Below are positions 60,667 to 64,000 of a stretch of DNA of 64,000 bases, in pieces. Location: the IMG/VR virus record IMGVR_UViG_3300037069_000805, positions 1 through 64,000 of that record; one strand, written 5' to 3'. The DNA is from a virus. Position numbers and translations under genes: made by a program. The notes beneath the pieces were generated by a model, which saw nothing but the letters and a program-made list of their open reading frames with translations, did no database searches and was not told where the DNA came from. Every line of letters begins with the position of its first letter. Position 1 is the first letter of the stretch.

Positions 60667-61186
60667 AATATTTATAAGTTGTTTTATTATTCCTACTACC
60701 ATTCAACCAACGTGACATGTATTTAGGATTTAAGTTATTTTCTTCACAACATTCTGTTAGTGAATTATATATTTTATTTGTTAAGGTACAAATTACTTTT
60801 TTAGAATTATGATGTTTTTCTCCTTTAATTCCATACATAGGATTATTTTTACCAGTATTTCTAATTTTAGAATTAAGCAAGTACTCTTTAGTATATATTC
60901 TTGGTAAAATATTAGTTTCTACTAAAACACAATTTAATCCATTTTCAGATAATACATCATAATAATCTTGCCAATATCTTTCTCTAATATTTAGTTCTTC
61001 AAATTTACATTCTTCAATAAATTCTATGATATGATTTTCAAAACTATATTTATCAAAACTATTAAATAATCTAACTTGTTTATTATGACATTTATATTTA
61101 TAATAAGATATTCTTTTCTTGTAATTTCTTGTCTGCCCAATATATATTCTACCTTTTGGATTTGTTATTTTATATATTCCAATCAT
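60656..61186 (-). CDS. free-standing GIY-YIG homing endonuclease
   Basis: IGIYKITNPKGRIYIGQTRNYKKRISYY (residues 2-29) is a clear GIY-YIG nuclease domain with the Arg and later Glu (about 62). A NUMOD-like C-terminus (TNKIYNSLTECCEENN, then NGSRNNKT) binds DNA. It starts about 13 bases downstream of a terminator on this strand and ends 11 bases inside the next gene. Confidence 0.8.
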   Translation of the reverse strand: MIGIYKITNPKGRIYIGQTRNYKKRISYYKYKCHNKQVRLFNSFDKYSFENHIIEFIEECKFEELNIRERYWQDYYDVLSENGLNCVLVETNILPRIYTKEYLLNSKIRNTGKNNPMYGIKGEKHHNSKKVICTLTNKIYNSLTECCEENNLNPKYMSRWLNGSRNNKTTYKYYGE

Positions 61187-61198
61187 ATTTAATATTAT

Positions 61199-61226
61199 AA
61201 AAAAAAGGAGAGCGTTAACTCTCCTT
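61199..61226 (-). terminator. terminator of the 98-aa gene
   Basis: On the minus strand AAGGAGAG pairs with CTCTCCTT (61219-61226 with 61205-61212) around a 6-base loop, and an eight-base T-run follows. The stop of the 98-residue gene lies just upstream (61235). This is a good intrinsic terminator, although the virion gene operon continues downstream. Confidence 0.8.
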
Positions 61227-61234
61227 GATTGGTT

Positions 61235-61531
61235 TTACTTAAATGTTAAATTCTTAAACGTCTTTCCACTGTCGGTAACAATGTAGTAATAATTAGATTT
61301 TGTTAAACAAATCAATTTTTTACCTCCTTCTGTAGCGACAATACAATGAATATTTGGATTAATGTTTTCCAAAGTAAACATCTTATCGTCAGGCTTGTTG
61401 TAAAAGGCATTGTAAGCCGTTTCAAATTTTGAAGGTGAATTTTCTCTTTCAATAATTGAAAAAGATTCTCCTAATCCCTGATTATAGACCACGTTATCTT
61501 GGTCTATGCTAATCTCTGTTAATGTGTACAT
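61235..61531 (-). CDS. 98-aa protein with own promoter and terminator
   Basis: A soluble, beta-leaning protein with an N-terminal IDQDNVVYNQGLGES stretch and a GGKKLICLTKSNYYYIV strand pair near the end. It is not recognised. A consensus promoter (61604-61634) lies about 75 bases upstream and a terminator directly downstream, so it is an independent unit between two virion genes. This is the layout of a phage moron. Confidence 0.65.
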   Translation of the reverse strand: MYTLTEISIDQDNVVYNQGLGESFSIIERENSPSKFETAYNAFYNKPDDKMFTLENINPNIHCIVATEGGKKLICLTKSNYYYIVTDSGKTFKNLTFK

Positions 61532-61603
61532 AATTTGTGTGTATTTATATATTGCCTACTCTTTAGCTTTTCGGCTTCCGCTATGATTTTAAATATGTCA
61601 ATA

Positions 61604-61634
61604 CAAATATAAGGAATTTTTATTAGAATTCCAA
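61604..61634 (-). promoter_or_regulatory. Bacteroidota-type promoter for the 98-aa gene
   Basis: On the minus strand TTGG (61634-61631) lies 20 bases before TATATTTG (61611-61604), the -33 and -7 elements of Bacteroidota promoters. It contains GGAATTCTAATA, identical to the promoter at 28632-28662, with the same spacing. It is placed to start the mRNA of the 98-residue gene. Confidence 0.7.
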
Positions 61635-61666
61635 ATTTTTAAATACATATTTTATAATATTTTTTA

Positions 61667-64000
61667 TTATGTAGTATAATAAATAGATGGTGAATAGAAA
61701 ATTAATTTATAGTTATTTTCATTTTGAAACTGAAGTTTCAATTTAATATATGGAGCACGAATTCTATTTCTATTTTGACGAGGAATCAACACATTCCAGT
61801 CACGAAATTTTCTTCTTGCATTTTCATTTCTTCCAACAACTATTGGAACCAGTCCACTATCTTGATAATCATTATAAGCTTGTATTTTATTTAAAGTTAT
61901 TTCAGGTTGATCTACATTATTTAATGTAACATCAGATTTAAAATTAATATTATCAAATACACAATCTAAATTTGGTTCTGGGTTAACATTAAATGTAATA
62001 TAAGAAGGAAATATTTCACCATAAAATGAATTATAATCTCCAGCATATTGTTTCCATATTTGAGATATATCAGGTGAAGTAGTAATAAAATTATCACCTT
62101 TACTCATATACATAGACGGAATATAATCATAGAAACTAATAAAGTTCTGCTTATTCTCATTATAAGATAATGTAAATGATTGATCATTTTGATGTAATGT
62201 TATAAATATATCATTATTAATATAATCAAAAGATACTACCACACCTTGTTTAATTAACGGATTATCTATTTTAAGCTCTTGTAAGGAACTATTATTATAA
62301 AAGTATGTATGCATACCTTTTGTATCAGATTGTCCTTCTATTTGTCCTCTAAATGAGTTAAATGATCTATTTAAAGCATCATAGTAATATATAGCAGATG
62401 ATGAACTTGCAATAGCCCATTTATTTATACTTCCAGATTCAGTAGTAATATAATTATAATCTTGTAATACTGAACCTAAACCTAATTCTAATGATAATCC
62501 ATCACTAGCTTGTGTTTGAACTCTTGGTAATATAGATATAAATGCAATACCTGTATCTTGAAATGAAAATATATTATCTTTGAAACTATATAATGAATTT
62601 ATTGGTCCATATTCACCTTTTAAATGTAATATATTATTTACTTGAATATCAGTCCAGCTATCTATAATCTCACCAGGAACTTTAATTTTAGTTGATATTA
62701 TAGTAGTGTCAAAATTATTTGTTTTTTTAAATTTATAATCAACATCTCTAGTTTTAATTAAATTAGATTGTTGAGAATAAACTGTATTATATTTTTGATA
62801 TTCATTATATTGTGGTTGAAATCTATTATCCCAAGGAGTAAGGCTTAAATCATTTCTGTTTTGTAAATCTATAGATGTTTCCAATCTTACAGATACTATT
62901 TCAGTATGTTGTTGTGAATTTTTACTATATACTTCAGTTTCGGTTTTAACTAATTTTGTAAACTGAAACTTTTGAACAAATGTATCTCCTGGATGTTTAC
63001 AGTAATAAATATTTGTATTTATTTCTTGGTATTCACCTATTTCAATATAATTAGTTCTTTTCTTAGATTCATAACTATTACCTTTGTATAAATTACCAAC
63101 ATATATTAATATATTAGGTATTTTAAATTCTCCAATAACAGCGATATCATCATCCATTCCTAATGATGCATGTATATCTTCAAGTTTAGTTCTATCTTCT
63201 GTTGCAAGTGAAGAATCACCTAATGCAAATGTAATATTTTTAGAACCAAAAGTATTTACTGAATATAAATATCTACCACCATCAGCAGTTAATTGTTCTA
63301 ATGAATTATAAAATACTAGTTCAGAATTATTTGCATATATAGTTCTACCTTGACCTTTTTCAACAAGTAATGGTGTACTATAAGTATCATATGTAGTTAT
63401 AATAGATGGATTAAATGTTCCCATATAACTTCTATACGTTTGCACAAATTCCATATTATCATCACCATGTGCTACTTCAAAAAATCCTTTATCAACTAAA
63501 TCCATCCAATTTCCTATAGTTTCTTGTAGATTTACTCCAACAGCTTTAACATCATATGGTGATATTGCACCTATAACTTTAGTTTCACTAATTACTTGTT
63601 TAGTTTCAATTTTTCTAAGTTGTCCCCAAAAATAATTATTATCATTTTTAGCTCCACCTATCACATTAAGTTGTACATTTGACATATTTTGAATTAAATC
63701 AAATGTTGCTTCTGGAGAATACATTTGCATAAGTTGATTAAACTGAAATGTTTCAGATAATCTATCATCTGCATTTGAAGTATTAAATACTTCTGTACCT
63801 GCACCATATGTAAATGGTGAAATTGGATTAGGTTTTAAATTTGGATGTATAGTAGGATCTTGACTATCAACTCTATCATATGTTGACATTCTATATTGAG
63901 GGCATAAATAATTATCATATCTACGCATTAATGATGGTAATTTATCTCCAGCATTTGCAAAATCTATTGCTTCAGGACTAAATGGTGCTGTATTAACATT
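61667..64000 (-). CDS. large virion protein, C-terminal part (runs off window)
   Basis: The frame stays open from 61667 to the window edge at 64000; the Met at 63928 is only internal, since codons upstream of it are in frame and coding. About 777 residues are visible. They are beta-rich with Tyr/Asn/Gly turns, typical of a tail or portal-vertex protein. By gene order in crAss-like genomes a muzzle or tail-hub role is plausible but not proven. It ends just before the 98-aa gene promoter. Confidence 0.6.
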   Translation of the reverse strand, partial: NVNTAPFSPEAIDFANAGDKLPSLMRRYDNYLCPQYRMSTYDRVDSQDPTIHPNLKPNPISPFTYGAGTEVFNTSNADDRLSETFQFNQLMQMYSPEATFDLIQNMSNVQLNVIGGAKNDNNYFWGQLRKIETKQVISETKVIGAISPYDVKAVGVNLQETIGNWMDLVDKGFFEVAHGDDNMEFVQTYRSYMGTFNPSIITTYDTYSTPLLVEKGQGRTIYANNSELVFYNSLEQLTADGGRYLYSVNTFGSKNITFALGDSSLATEDRTKLEDIHASLGMDDDIAVIGEFKIPNILIYVGNLYKGNSYESKKRTNYIEIGEYQEINTNIYYCKHPGDTFVQKFQFTKLVKTETEVYSKNSQQHTEIVSVRLETSIDLQNRNDLSLTPWDNRFQPQYNEYQKYNTVYSQQSNLIKTRDVDYKFKKTNNFDTTIISTKIKVPGEIIDSWTDIQVNNILHLKGEYGPINSLYSFKDNIFSFQDTGIAFISILPRVQTQASDGLSLELGLGSVLQDYNYITTESGSINKWAIASSSSAIYYYDALNRSFNSFRGQIEGQSDTKGMHTYFYNNSSLQELKIDNPLIKQGVVVSFDYINNDIFITLHQNDQSFTLSYNENKQNFISFYDYIPSMYMSKGDNFITTSPDISQIWKQYAGDYNSFYGEIFPSYITFNVNPEPNLDCVFDNINFKSDVTLNNVDQPEITLNKIQAYNDYQDSGLVPIVVGRNENARRKFRDWNVLIPRQNRNRIRAPYIKLKLQFQNENNYKLIFYSPSIYYTT

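Noticed and set aside
63084-63311. 75-aa plus-strand frame
   Set aside because: Antisense to the large virion protein, with no supporting context.
1-64000. Stop-codon reassignment (TAG or TGA read as sense), known in some crAss-like phages
   Set aside because: All large genes stay open in the standard code. TAG ends the helicase and HNH genes and TGA ends several coupled genes, so no recoding is needed.
1-64000. CRISPR array or insertion sequence
   Set aside because: No regularly spaced direct repeats and no transposase-like frames were seen; the mobile elements are homing endonucleases and one group I intron.

Overview
The window looks like part of the genome of a crAss-like phage (order Crassvirales), a tailed dsDNA phage of Bacteroidota hosts. 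The DNA is very AT-rich and densely packed. Genes rarely have a Shine-Dalgarno sequence, as expected for Bacteroidota. Genes split into two convergent blocks that meet at a bidirectional terminator (38972-39009). The minus-strand block carries the lineage hallmark: a run of giant virion proteins including a 2200-residue RNA polymerase with a DYDID catalytic loop. All long frames stay open under the standard bacterial code, so there is no sign of stop-codon reassignment. No replicative DNA polymerase, terminase, portal or capsid gene is visible; these would lie outside the window.

Layout, plus strand. Positions 1-5484 hold small lipoproteins, membrane peptides, zinc ribbons and unknown proteins, separated by structured non-coding gaps with tRNA-like elements. 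Positions 5485-5975 hold an H-type pseudoknot, a complete tmRNA gene and its terminator. Positions 5996-12230 are further small early genes, with internal paralog families. Positions 12321-17069 are a replication module: DnaB-like helicase, Sak4-like ATPase, putative ssDNA-binding protein and DnaG-type primase. Positions 17083-25881 are an amide-bond chemistry island: gamma-glutamylcyclotransferase-like protein, ATP-grasp ligase, two class I glutamine amidotransferase/C26-type proteins (one split by a group I intron at its catalytic cysteine), COOH-NH2 ligase, class II amidotransferase and Amidoligase_2. Positions 25905-38959 hold DNA repair and nucleotide metabolism: a uracil-DNA glycosylase homologue lacking catalytic residues, RusA-like resolvase, PD-(D/E)XK nuclease, dUTPase, B12-dependent ribonucleotide reductase, SF2 helicase, MazG-like pyrophosphohydrolase, dATP/dGTP diphosphohydrolase-like protein, HD hydrolase, ThyX and a calcineurin-like phosphoesterase.

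Layout, minus strand (read from 64000 down). First comes the C-terminal part of a large virion protein that runs off the window. Next is a 98-residue gene with its own promoter and terminator (moron-like). Then come the presumed ejected cargo proteins and the virion RNA polymerase: 565, 603, 1545, 2200 and 1689 residues. Four free-standing homing endonucleases (GIY-YIG and HNH) sit between or after these genes.

How it fits together (inference): the virion would deliver RNA polymerase and cargo proteins to start early transcription of the plus-strand block. That block makes dNTPs, replicates and recombines the genome, and builds an amide- or isopeptide-linked product of unknown identity. The phage also brings translation-related RNAs (tmRNA, tRNA-like elements). 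Six plus-strand genes after structured RNA gaps share an upstream TAACTAA motif, which may be a phage promoter or leader signal.
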